64,000 bases of DNA, taken from the NCBI GenBank assembly GCA_029891385.1, contig CM057228.1, positions 70,385,523 through 70,449,522 of the forward strand, in the 5' to 3' direction. Origin of the DNA: Erythroxylum novogranatense (taxonomy: Eukaryota > Streptophyta > Magnoliopsida > Malpighiales > Erythroxylaceae). A program made the translations under genes and the position numbers. The notes under the pieces were generated by a model. That model was given only the letters and a program-made list of their open reading frames with translations. It was not told the DNA's origin and did not search any database. This document shows, piece after piece, positions 38,932 to 50,265 of this stretch; positions within the stretch are counted from its first letter, which is position 1, and each line of letters starts with the position of its first letter.

Positions 38932-41236
38932 TGTTGGACCCTACTGTCGGAGCCCAACATCGGTCGTGAGAGCGTGGCGGGAAACGTGCAGATTATACAT
39001 GTTTAGAAAAGACCCACGGAAGAGTAATGGGTCTACTGGAAAACATACTTGAAACCTGCTTTCATATGATTTAATAAACAAGGCTAAACATGTAAATTAA
39101 ACGGTTGAGAAAGGAGACCATCGGAAGTTTAATGGACCCATCGTGAAACTTTCATGCTTTAAAACAAACATATCTATAATTCATGCTCCAAAAGATGAGT
39201 TTCATAAAGCTTTACGAAGATCTCAAAACAAATTACAACTTTGAATTCAAGAACCAAAAATATAAGACACTCTTGAACCAATGATACTTGAAATGAAACT
39301 AAAGTCTTGACTTCCAAAAATATAACATTTATAAATAAACGTAACAAAATGAAACTGGAGTGCTGCCGTACTCATGACTCACTCGATCTCTTGCTCGTCA
39401 CCTGAATGGGGGAGATTAGAGGGGGTGAGCTATAAAGCTCGTGGGAACATATTTATAATATAGCAATAAGCAAAAGTATTCAAAAATAACTCATTGTCGT
39501 GGTACTTGTTGAAATCATTATACTTGAGCATGTATGATTCATAGCTTGAAAATGCTTAATTCTTGAACAATTCATGATGCATGTCACAAAACAAATCATA
39601 AACACATAACATAACATAATGGTTTGGGTTGTCCACGGTTAAATGACGTCTACACATGCTATCGAAATGTTGATGTGTAGGCGTAGTTTCGTGAGGAATC
39701 CTTGTGAGAAACCACGTGCCCACAGTCGGGTGGCGGGAGAAGCCTTTTCGTGAGTCAATGTGCACTTGACTATTCGTGAGGGACACCTGAACCCACGTAA
39801 TTATCATGATTCATATTCTTGTAAACTTGTTTGTCAAGCGGCACTTGCTTGTATTCTTGTTTGTAAACTTGCTTGTAATCTTGCTTGTCATGTATTTCGT
39901 AAAACTTGAATTCATGTACTTGTATTCGTGAAAGGAGAACACTCCTTTGTGAAAATCTTGATATTAATCATGAATGCCAATCACATAGCAGAATATAGTC
40001 ATTCATAATAGTATGTCATGCAATAAATGGATGATCTGATGTAAATGCATTAGATCTTGCTTGATTTGAACTAAACAATAAGTAACTTATATACTTTATT
40101 ATAAACATGAACCCACCTGATTTCCTTGCTTTTTCTTGCCTAGGAATGAGTTTCCTCTTGAGCCTCTTGATCCTCTTGCCTCTCTTGTTCTCCTAAAATA
40201 AGAACCAAAATTCCATTTAATAACTCGTGCTGAAATAATATTTCCATTCTAAACTTCCATCCAAAATTCCATTGTCGTAGAAACTAATTCATAACTTCAT
40301 CACTTCACAAAACTTGTAGATCTATGATTCTAGTTCACAACGCCTCAAAAATCACCCCAAAAGGACTTCTGTAACAAAAGATATGATCAAAAAACGAAAA
40401 ACATCACTTGTTGGAAAAACTGGGCTCGCCGCGACGAGGCTCGCTCGTCGGGACGAGAAGCCAGGCTCGCCGCGGCGTGCGGACCTCTTGCACGTCGGGG
40501 TGTGTGGCTCAGCACGTCGCGACGTGTGGCCTTCTGCACGCCGCGGCGTGCGGCCCTGCGCACGTCGCGACGTGCAGACGGGAGCTTCGTCTCCCGAACC
40601 CAGTTTCTGCCATTTTCAACCTTAAAAACCTTCCTTCCTTCTACTACAACACATCTAAGCCATAAATCAAACTATATACTTCCATTCTAGGTTCATTCTA
40701 ACACCAAAAGCCAGCAAACACAACAACTCAAACAAACTTACAAATCTTTCCCATAAACCCTAACTCCAACGATTTCTACTCATTCCAAGCAAAACTAAGG
40801 TTAGATTCAACCTAAACAAGAGTAGAAGAGTTAAACAAACCTGAAGAATGCTTTGAATCTGCCAGAAAATGCCTGAAACCAACTTCCTCTTCTTCTCCCT
40901 CACTCTGCCGACTCTCTTCTTCGTTCTTCTCTTCTATTTTTTTCTCTTCCTCTTTTCTTCTTTCTTTTCTTTTCTTCTTTTAATCTCTTAAACCTACAAA
41001 CATGAGCAAGGACTATAATGCCCTCCTTTACTTAGCCTAAAACCTCATAACTCAAGTATCTTGCCCATTTTGCCCTTAAACATTTTTACCCTTCCAAAAC
41101 CATTATTTCATACTAAACTCAATTAAATCCAAATTTTCCACTAATACTTTCAATAAAATCAAACTATGCCATAAATAACACAATCAAATTAATTCATGCT
41201 TAATAACATCAAGAAAACAAAATTTGGGGCCCAACA
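38932..41236 (-). repeat. Element B 3' LTR (2305 bp)
   Basis: Matches 47171-49429. It contains the CpG-rich palindromic module (40422-40584) and a pyrimidine tract near 40880-40985. It lies next to the polypurine tract and is therefore the 3' LTR on the minus strand. Confidence 0.93.
40422..40584. repeat. CpG-rich palindromic module in the element B 3' LTR
   Basis: Block of CTCGCCGCGACGAGG, GCACGCCGCGGCGTGC and the exact 16-bp palindrome GCACGTCGCGACGTGC (40560-40575) also found in element C. The copy in the other LTR (48656-48777) is 41 bp shorter and largely scrambled. Confidence 0.85.
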
Positions 41237-41251
41237 ATTCTCCCCCTCTTA
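41237..41251 (-). other. Polypurine tract of element B
   Basis: On the minus strand, AAGAGGGGGAGAAT lies directly before the 3' LTR. It is nearly the same as the tract of element C (51437-51450). Confidence 0.88.
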
Positions 41252-41282
41252 AAAGAAATTTCATCCTCAAAATTTACCTGAA

Positions 41283-42222
41283 TCATCGAAAAGACTTGAA
41301 TACTTCTCTTTCATGGCGTCCAATGGCTCCCACGTGGCTTCTTCCACTGAATGGTTCCTTCCGATGAGCATCAGTGTAACTCTTCATCCTATCCTGAGCT
41401 GCCTTAAGCCGCTGCTTAACCAGATTGACTTTATCCACTGTCATCTGAATCAACTCTGGTCTTACCAGTTTCCTCTCCCCCTCTTCGTCCCAACATATCG
41501 GAGTCCTACACCTCTTTCCATACAATGCCTCATATGGAGCCATCTGAATGCTCGAATGATACGAATTATTATAAGCGAATTCGACCAATGGCAAATGCTC
41601 ATCCCAAGCTCCCTTGAAATCCAACACACATGCCCTGAGCATTCCCTCAAGTGTCCGAATGGTCCTCTCAGATTGACCATCCGTCTGAGAGTGAAATGCC
41701 GTACTAAAATGCAGCTTAGTACCTAAAGCTTCCTGCAAGCTTCCCCAAAATCTCAAAGTGAATTGAGGATCCCTGTCAGAAACTATAGAATCTGGAATCC
41801 CATGCAATCTCACTATCTCATCGATGTACTTCTTGGCTAGCACATGCAACGAATCAGTCTGCTTGATTGCCAGAAAATGGGCTGACTTCGTCAACCGATC
41901 CACTATAACCCATATGGCATCATGCTTCCTACTAGTCTTAGGCAAACCCATCAGAAAATCCATGGTTACTCTTTGCCACTTCCACTCAGGAATGGATAAT
42001 GGCCTCAACTTGCCTGAAGGTGCCTGGTGCTCAGCCTTGACTTGCTGACACACAAGACACTTACTAACATACTCTGCTACATCCCTCTTCATGCCCTTCT
42101 ACCAGAAATGCTCTCTCAAATCTCTATACATCCTGGTGCTACCTGGGTGCATGGCATAAGGCGCATTGTGTGCCTCATCCAAAATCTCATCCTTAACTTC
42201 CCTGCTGTCTGGAATACAAAGT
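41283..42222 (-). pseudogene. Element B integrase, one stop and a C-terminal deletion
   Basis: The zinc-binding module is interrupted by a TAG at 42099-42101 (FW-stop-KG against FWWKG in element C). The core is open from 42092: CLVCQQVK, TMDFLMGLP (Asp 1), VSDRDPQF (Asp 2) and GQSERTIRTLEG (Glu). After KSYTDAHRKE the frame jumps to the sequence that in element C encodes NHSVEEATWEP, but in another frame (FSGRSHVGAIGRHEREVF). About 360 bp of integrase C terminus and chromodomain-like region are missing, with AGGA at the join. Confidence 0.9.
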
Positions 42223-43012
42223 CTATCCCCCCACTGTCATGAGTCCATCCTCTCTCACTACTACCTCAGAAACCTTACCATTCTGAATTTCCTCCCTAAG
42301 CTTGCTCAAATCTGCATCCTGTGCCTGCAACTCCTTAACCTTCTCCCTGAGTATCGGTCTCACCCTGAAATTAGCTAGAAGGCAATTGGATTCCTCTTGC
42401 TTCAAGCTTATCTTAAGCTTGGCCATCTCTTCCAATAAAGGAAGATAAACTGTCTGAACATGGGCAATAGAAGACTTCCTGCTCAAAGAGTCAGCCACTA
42501 CATTCGCTTTGCCTGGATGGTACTCAATCAACAAATCATAGTCTTTGAGTAACTCAATCCACCTTCTCTGTCTCAAATTCAACTCCATCGGCTCGATGAA
42601 GTACTTGAGGCTCTTATGATCTGTAAAGATCCTTATGCGAACTCCATAAAGATAATGCCTCCAAATCTTTAAGGCAAAGATCCTTCTTTTGCCAACTCCA
42701 AGTCATGGGTCGGATAATTCAACTCATACTGCTTCAGTTGCCTTGAAGCATATGCTATCACCCTGTCTCCCTGCATCAATACACAACCTAGACCCTTCCT
42801 CGAGGCATCACTATATCTTTGTATAGCCCTCATCACCGAAGGCAAAATCAACCTTGGAGCACTTGTCGGCTGTGCTTGAGCTCCTCAAGCTCTTACGGCA
42901 CTCATCGGTCGAGATAAACTTCGATTCTTCCTCAATAGCTTGGTCATCGGAGCATCTATCATGGAGAATCCTTCTACAAACCTCTGTAGTAACCTACGGA
43001 CCCGAAAACTTC
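42223..43012 (-). pseudogene. Element B RNase H and linker, frameshifted
   Basis: Pieces in different frames are [45 protein letters not shown], and an open part from 42588 ([48 protein letters not shown]). Glu-Leu-Gln-Ala-Gln here corresponds to the codon that is a stop in element C. Several one-base frameshifts separate the pieces. Confidence 0.88.
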
Positions 43013-44343
43013 TCACTTACAGCCATTTGTCTTAGGTGCATGCCAATTTACTCTCGCTTCAACTTTCCTCGGATCCACATGAACACCATCCTGCGAAATC
43101 ACATGTCCAAGGAAAGTCATCTCATGAAGCCAAAACTCACACTTGCTGAATTTGGCATAAAGCTCTCTCGCCCTAAGAGTCTGCAATACAATCCTGAGAT
43201 GCTCCTCATGCTCTTTTTCACTCTTAGAATACACCAGAATGTCATCTATAAACACAATGACAAACTGATCCAGAAATTCCTTGAAAACCCTATTCATGAG
43301 ATCCATGAAAGCAGCTGGAGCATTGGTCAAGCCGAATGCCATAACCAAAAACTCATAATGCCCATAACGGGTCCTGAATGTTGTCTTACTTACATCAGAT
43401 TCCTTGATTCTGAGCTGATGATAGCCTGACCTGAGATCAATCTTCGAAAAGACTCGTGCTCCCTGCAACTGATCAAACAGATCATCTATCCGTGGCAAAG
43501 GATACTTGTTCTTAATTGTCACCTTGTTAAGCCTCCGATAGTCAATGCACATACGCCATGATCCATCCTTCTTCTTGACAAACAAAATCGGCGCTCCCCA
43601 AGGAGACGAACTCGGCCTGACATACCCCTTCTTTAACAGTTCCTCCAACTGTTCCTTAAGCTCCCTCAACTCAGCTGGAGCCATCCTGTATGACGGTATA
43701 GAAATTGGCGCGGTTCTGGGAATCAAGTCAATGGCAAACTCGATTTTCCTCACCGGTGGCAAACCTGGTAACTCATCTGGGAAAATATCTGGAAACTCCC
43801 TCACGATCGGGAAATCCTCTAACTTCCCTTCATGCACATCGACATCTACAACATGCGCCAAGAAAGCTTCACATCCCTGACCCATTATCCTTTCAGCCAA
43901 CATAGCTGAAATCAATCTTGGTGATGGTGTCTTCCTGTCCCCTCTAAAGATCACCTTCTCACCATTACCCAGATCAAACTCTACCTCTTTCTGACCACAA
44001 TCTAGCTTGGCCAGATACTTCTCCATAGTATTCATCCCCAAAATAACATCTAAACCTCTAAGGTCTAGCGGTAGTAAGTCCACTACCAATCTAGCACCGT
44101 CAATGAAGAGCTTACACTGCTCATACACCTGACTGATCACCACATTCCTCACTAGAGGAGTACTAACAAGCAAAGGCCTATCCAAAGGCACATAACTCAC
44201 ACCATGCAATGCTATGCTCACAGAAACAAAAGAGTGCGTGGAACCAGAATCAATCAAAACAAATACTGCTGAATCAAATAACTGAGCCATACCCGTGACA
44301 ACCTCAGGTGCGGTTGCAGCTTCCTCCCTGGTCATGGCAAACA
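43013..44343 (-). pseudogene. Element B protease and reverse transcriptase, open frame
   Basis: The best-preserved coding segment of the nest, about 440 codons. Order is [17 protein letters not shown], the intact protease site [24 protein letters not shown], the linker [16 protein letters not shown], then [54 protein letters not shown] and catalytic [10 protein letters not shown], followed by [15 protein letters not shown]. The frame runs upstream into the solo LTR (residues before Phe of FAMTR are LTR-coded). It ends at 43013 by a frameshift in the RT-RNase H connection. It is marked as a pseudogene because gag and integrase are broken. Confidence 0.92.
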
Positions 44344-45752
44344 TGTTGGATCGCATATGGTCCGAGTATTCACAATACGCTGCGGAAGAGACCATACAAA
44401 ATTATCAAGTATAATCGAAAACACAAGGATTAATGAAAATACCTTATTTTCGTGGATGGATTGCTTCTTTTCGGATTCCAAGACACTGCAAATCGCTAAT
44501 GTCCTCTACCGGTATCCACACGAGCATGCACGATCCGGCTGCGGTACATAGTGTGCTAGCTTGCGTCACGAAAACCTTCGAGCGCCGCACGATCTTTCTC
44601 TTGGCGGTAGGGTTTCTTGACAGCAGTTGTGTCGTTAAACCTAATGAGACTAAGCTTCTCTATTTATAGAGAAACCTAATCTCATTCAGGCCTATTAAGT
44701 TTCGCCCATTATATCATATATATAATAAAAGCCCGACAACTTAATTAAATCTAGCCCAATAAATATATCTAAATATATTTATTTAACACCTAATAAATTA
44801 GGCCCGAGAGAATAAGCCGGATCACATCACTCTTTGTGTGCGACCACAGAGGCTCATTTGATGTTGGCAATGGGCTTGATTACACTTGAGGCCCATAAGT
44901 CATAAGCGACCTCTAGCAAGACATTATGACTACCCAAATCAAATGAGGATCGATAATCGATTTAACTTTGTAATCATGATTATAAGCTCGGTCCTTTTGT
45001 AACACGATATCAAGATTAATCACAAGGCATGGTACATATCAACCTTTGATTAATCATAGTTTCTTGATCCATGAAGTTGACTGATTATAACAAATGACAT
45101 TGATGACTCTTCATCAATTCATTTGAACACGACCATGCATTTCTTGATCACACTTGTCAAGAGGCCCAAATGATATCTCTCTCACTTAAGAGAGGTACAA
45201 ATCCGTCTCGTCATTCACATCCCTCCGCATGATTCATTTAGTGTCCAACATAAGACTATTTGTTATTGGTTAAAATAACTTAGTCTAATATCAAAACACT
45301 AAATTCCTCATGTAGGGAACCATGATGACTTGGTCGAAGGACTAAAGTCAAACCATATTGAGAATCACTAATGACATGAAACCATGTAGTATTCTCTTTT
45401 GGGTCGATCAATATATGTTCTCTAACATATATCTATGTTTCGATTTGATATCTCATATCCATGATCGATAAGCGTGATCATCAATCGAACACATACTAGC
45501 CTTAATTCATTATTGTTCCACCAATAATGATCGACTAGGACGATCTAGAATAGTATTATAACACTTATGGTTTTACTATCAAGTCACATACTTGATGACA
45601 TAAGTTTAATACCATTCATGGAATGTAAATCACATTACATAAATGAAATACATGCATATATGAAACGGAATACCTCATAATATATTATTAACAAATCATG
45701 ATGTTAATACATGAATCACAAATGTTCATTGGCCTAGGGCACACTACTAACA
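44344..45752 (-). mobile_element. Solo LTR (1409 bp), Copia-like, inserted in element B
   Basis: Bounded by TGTTGGATCG...CTACTAACA with a perfect 5-bp target duplication AAACA (44339-44343 and 45753-45757). It splits the gag-protease junction of element B. No primer site or coding region is present, so it is what remains after recombination between two LTRs. Orientation is judged minus from a TATA-type box and from the TGTTAGTAGTGTGCCCTAGG start, which resembles the start of the LTR at 58713. The Copia assignment rests on that general appearance only. Confidence 0.9.
44657..44672 (-). promoter_or_regulatory. TATA box of the solo LTR
   Basis: TCTCTATAAATAGAGA on the minus strand, a strong plant TATA box that is also a perfect 6-bp-arm palindrome around TATAAA-like sequence. 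It lies about 310 bp from the LTR 3' end. Confidence 0.6.
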
Positions 45753-45757
45753 AAACA

Positions 45758-47012
45758 CTCTTGCTGGCGCCTGACCCCTTAGCCTTCCTAGAGGAACAGT
45801 CTTCCTTGCGGTCCAGGCGCCTACCTTAGTAATGGCAGTGCAGTTCCCACTGTCTCTGCACGCCTAGGAGCCTGAAACTGTGACCCCTTTTGTCTCGGTG
45901 CCTGTGGACAATGCTTGGCTATATGTCCCTTCTCTCCGCATCTGAAACAAACTCCAAGTGATCTGAGGCACTCTCCCTGATGATGCTTCCCACACTAGTC
46001 ACATAAGGGATAGTTGAACCAGCTCCTGCCTGCTCTACCTGTGCCTCCCACATTAGAGGCTTGCCCTGATACTGCCCTCATCTGCTTGTTCCTGGTAGCC
46101 CCACAGCTACCCACTTCACTCTGACTGTGAGTACTCCTCGTGCTCCTCTCAGGCAATGGAGAACCAGTACCCTTCCTGAAAGTCTGCTCTCTGTTCTTTC
46201 TCTTCTTGTTCGCTTCATTTCTGATATTCTCGGTTTTCAGCTGGAGAGCGGCATCCACTGCTTCTTGGTAGTCACAGAAATTATGGATCAGGACTTTCTC
46301 CCTGATCCCCAAGTGAAGACCTCCTTCAAACTTGCGGCACTTGTCTTCCTCTGTTGCCACAATGTTTGTTGCATATCGTGAAAGCTGTGTGAACTTCAGC
46401 TCATACTCGCTCACACTCATGTCCCTCTGCATAAGATTCAGAAATTCTCTGGCCTTCTCCTGCACATAGACCTTGGAGAGATACTTCTTTCTGAACACCT
46501 CGATAAAGTCCCTCCATGCCAAGACCGGAAGGAACAACTTTGTTGTGGGGCCTGATTCCCCAATCGGTGCATCTCCCTGCAACAAACTGACCGCATAATC
46601 CAGCTTGTCCTCATCTGAGCATCTCATCTGAACTAGGACCCTCTCGGTCCTCTTCAACCAAGCTTCTCCTTCTTCTGGATTCGTAGTCCCACTGAAATCC
46701 TGACCCCAAACTTAGGAGCTTATCATCTTGTCCTCCCTGCATCTCTGGAGCTTGCATCGGGACCTGAGAATTCTAACCCATAGCATACGTGAAAGCCTGA
46801 GCAAAGGCTTGAAAGAAACTTGGATCCATGGAAGTTCCCTGAGGCATAGGAGGAGGCGGAGGAGGCACTTCTTGTTGCAAACTAAGTGCCTCTGAAATCA
46901 GAACAGAATGTGCCCCGGCATCCTGAGGAATATGGGATTCATCCGTACTCCCCTGACAAAAATGAGACCGAGTCATAGCTCCCCGAGTCCTCCTTCGAGG
47001 TGATATGTTCAC
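45758..47012 (-). pseudogene. Element B gag, broken
   Basis: Begins MNISPRRRTRGAMTRSHFC at 47012, with a proline run (PPPPPPMPQG) and a stop after 79 codons. After a frameshift, a 220-codon open frame (46657-45995) carries the capsid core (KRTERVLVQMRCSDEDKLDY, AWRDFIEVFRKKYL, MSVSEYELKFTQLSRYA, KFEGGLHLGIREKVL). A TAG at 45995 interrupts a C-X2-CG motif, and the canonical knuckle CFRCGEKGHIAKHC follows in the same frame near 45910-45960. The end is cut by the solo LTR. Confidence 0.88.
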
Positions 47013-47150
47013 TCCTTGAATAGAAAACCATTGAAAACTTTAGTTCAAGTACGACAACTTTTCAAAGTATGCAAAAACAGTTCCAATCGTGTAAAACAAT
47101 GCAAGTAATTTCTTGAAAGCAATGTCATGCAGCCCTAGATCAAAAACCTA

Positions 47151-47167
47151 GGCGCTCTGATACTGCA
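47151..47167 (-). other. Primer binding site of element B, altered
   Basis: On the minus strand TGCAGTATCAGAGCGCC, where element C has TGGTATCAGAGCGCC. The leading TGG that pairs with the tRNA CCA end is changed, so priming would be impaired. Confidence 0.75.
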
Positions 47168-47170
47168 ACA

Positions 47171-49429
47171 TGTTGGACCCCACTATCGGAGCCCAACATC
47201 GGTCGTGAGAGCGTGGCGGGAAACGTGCAGATTATACATGTTTAGAAAAGACCCGCGGAAGAGTAATGGGTCTACTGGAAAACATACTTGAAACCTGCTT
47301 TCGTATGATTTAATAAACAAGGCTAAACATGTAAATTAAACGGTTGAGAAAGGAGACCATCGGAAGTTCAATGGACCCATCGTGAAACTTTCATGCTTTA
47401 AAACAAACATATCTATAATTCATGCTCCAAAAGATGAGTTTCATAAAGCTTTACGAAGATCTCAAAACAAATTACAACTTTGAATTCAAGAACCAAAAAT
47501 ATAAGACACTCTTGAACCAATGATACTTGAAATGAATCTAAAGTCTTGACTTCCAAAAATATAACATTTATAAATAAACGTAACAAAATGAAACTGGAGT
47601 CTTTGCTTAGTACTCGTGACTCACTCGATCTCTTGCTCGTCACTGAATGGGGAGATTAGAGGGGTGAGCTATAAAGCTCGTGAGAACATATTTATAATAT
47701 AGCAATAAGCAAAAGTATTCAAAAATAACTCATTGTCGTGGTACTTGTTGAAATCATTATACTTGAGCATGTATGATTCATAGCTTGAAAATGCTTAATT
47801 CTTGAACAATTCATGATGCATGTCACAAAACAAATCATAAACACATAACATAACATAATGGTTTGGGTTGTCCCTGGTTCGTGACGTCTACACATGCCAT
47901 CGAAATGTTGATGTGTAGACGTAGTTTCGTGAGGGAATCCTTGTGAGAAACCCTGTGCCATAGTCAGGCAGGGGGAGAAGCCTTTTCGTGAGTCAATGTG
48001 CACTTGACTATTCGTGAGGGACACCACAAACCCACATAATTATGCATGATTCGTACTCTTGTAAACTTGTTTGTCAAACTGGAACTTGCTTGTATTCTTG
48101 CTTGTAAACTTGCTTGTAATCTTACTTGTCATGTAATTCGTAAAACTTGAATTCATGCACTTGTATTCGTGAAAGGAGAACACTCCTTTGTGAAAATCTT
48201 GATATTAATCATGAATGCCAATCACATAGCAGAATATAGTCATTCATAATAGTATGTCATGCAATCGTGGATGATGCAATGTAAATGCATTAGATCTTGC
48301 TTAATTTGAACTAAACAATGAGTAACTTATATACTTTATTATAAACATGAACCCACCTGATTTCCTTGCTTGTTCTTGCCTAGGAATGAGTTTCCTCTTG
48401 AGCCTCTTGATCCTCTTGCCTCTCTTGTTCTCCTAAAATAAGAACCAAAATTCCATTTAATAACTCGTGCTAAAACAATATTTCCATTCCAAACTTCCAT
48501 CCAAAATTCCATAGTCGTAGAAACTAATTCATAACTTCACAAAACTTGTAGATCTATGATTCTAGTTCACAACGCCTCAAAAATCACCCCAAAACGACTT
48601 CTGTAGCAAAAGATATGATCAAAAAACGAAAAACATCACTTCTTTGGAAAAAGCTGGGCTCGCATGGCGGCGTGTGTCGTCAAGACGTCGCGTGGTGCGG
48701 GCTCGACGCGTTCTGACGTGCGACCTTACTGCCTTGTGATTATGCGACCCTACGCTGCGTCGCGGCGTGCGACGGAACTTCGTCTCCCGAACCCAGTTTC
48801 CGCCATTTTCAACCTTAAAAACCTTCCCTCCTTCTACTACAACACATCTAAGCCATAAATCAAGCTATATACTTCTATTCTAGGTTCATTCTAACATCAA
48901 AAACCAGCAAACACAACAACTCAAACAAACTTACAAATCTTTCCCATAAACCCTAACTCCAACGATTTCTACTCATTCCAAGCAAAACTAAGGTTAGATT
49001 CAACCTAAACAAGAGTAGAAGAGTTAAACAAACCTGAAGAATGCTTCGAATCTGTCGAAAAACGCCTGAAACCAACTTCCTCTTCTTCTCCCTCAATCTG
49101 CCGACTCTCTTCTTCGTTCTTCTCTTCTATTTTTTTCTCTTCCTCTTTTCTTCTTTCTTTTCTTTTCTTCTTTTAATCTCTTAAACCTACAAACATGGGC
49201 AAGGACTATAATGCCCTCCTTTACTTAGCCTAAAACCTCATAACTCAAGTATCTTGCCCATTTTGCCCTTAAACATTTTTACCCTTCCAAAACCATTATT
49301 TCGTACTAAACTCAATTAAATCCAAATTTTCCACTAATATTTTCAATAAAATCAAACTATGCCATAAATAACATAATCAAATTAATTCATGCTTAATAAC
49401 ATCAAGAAAACAAAATTTGGGGCCCAACA
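47171..49429 (-). repeat. Element B 5' LTR (2259 bp)
   Basis: Matches 38932-41236 closely outside the CpG module (48656-48777), which is shortened from 163 to 122 bp and has lost the perfect palindromes. It lies beside the primer site, hence the 5' LTR. Confidence 0.93.
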
Positions 49430-49434
49430 GGATC

Positions 49435-50248
49435 AATCACTACCAACCAAATAAGCACAACAGCAAAGTAATTTAAAAGGAAAGCAACGAATACCTAAAT
49501 AAAGGAAGAAAAACACAAAGCTAGATGCAATTTAATGTAAAGAAAACAATGAAGACGAAAATAAACACATACTAGATGGAGAAAACGTATGTGAACGATT
49601 TTTGGTGCCAATTGAGCAATATGAAACAAGATTACTCAATTCAAGTGTAATGGAAACAAAAAGGATGACAAACAAAAAAAACAACCAAGAGTTGAAGAAA
49701 AGGCGACACTAGGAATTAAACTCAACCCTAAACCCAAATTAACAAGAACATTCCAATCTGCCCCAATTACTCAAGAACTTAAAGATAAGCAATTATATCA
49801 AAGACACACGTTTTGAGCGAAGAACGTAAATCTTGAAACAAGAAAGTGTTTCTTGGTGCAAGAAAACAAGTCTGGATGAATTTCTTGAATGAAGGATGTG
49901 TTCTTGATGAATCTTGAATAATAAAGAAACGAAATTAAAGAATTCTTGAATGATCAGATTCGTTATTGATGAATTTGCAAGCAAATCAACTCAAACTCAC
50001 AAAGATTCACAATCTTAATTTTCTTTTTCTTTTTTTTAACTTCTTTCTTTCTTTCTTTTCTTTCTTTTCTTCTTTTTATTTCTTTCTTTCTTTCTTTTCT
50101 TTCTTTCTTTCTTTCTTTCTTTTCTTTCTTTTCTTTTCTTTTCTTTCTTTTCTTTCTTTCTTTTTTTTTTTCGAATTTTAATGATGAACTAACTATAATA
50201 ATCAAGAACAAACAGAAAATTAAAGATAAAGATTGAATTTAAAATCTA
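49435..50248 (-). other. Leader of element A upstream of the element B insertion
   Basis: About 810 bp between the primer site of element A and the insertion point of B. The rest of the leader is 38750-38926. No open frame is supported. It contains the pyrimidine microsatellite at 50040-50172. Confidence 0.7.
50040..50172. repeat. (CTTT)n-type pyrimidine microsatellite
   Basis: About 130 bases of only C and T on the plus strand (CTTT/CTTTT units), ending in a T run. The Phe/Ser-rich and Lys/Glu-rich open frames over it are artefacts of this composition. Confidence 0.95.
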
Positions 50249-50261
50249 GGCTCTGATACCA
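50249..50261 (-). other. Primer binding site, initiator tRNA-Met type (element A)
   Basis: TGGTATCAGAGCC on the minus strand, four bases inside the 5' LTR boundary at 50266. Confidence 0.92.
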
Positions 50262-50265
50262 AAGA

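Larger units (their letters stand above)
38932..49429 (-). mobile_element. Element B: second copy of the C family, inserted in element A
   Basis: Minus-strand Ty3/gypsy element of about 9.1 kb own sequence (38932-44343 plus 45753-49429). It is bounded by TGTTGG...CCCAACA with a perfect 5-bp target duplication GGATC (38927-38931 and 49430-49434). It sits in the leader of element A, between its primer site and gag. Its pol is very similar to that of element C, but the LTRs have diverged, so it is a relative and not a recent copy. It has an intact protease-RT segment but stops in gag and integrase and a deletion at the integrase end. Confidence 0.93.

Noticed and set aside
43545..43880. Plus-strand frames opposite the element B pol, and minus-strand frames opposite the element C pol.
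   Set aside because: They are antisense shadows of well-supported pol domains.
49963..50211. Lys/Glu-rich (minus) and Phe/Ser-rich (plus) open frames.
   Set aside because: They are translations of a (CTTT)n microsatellite.
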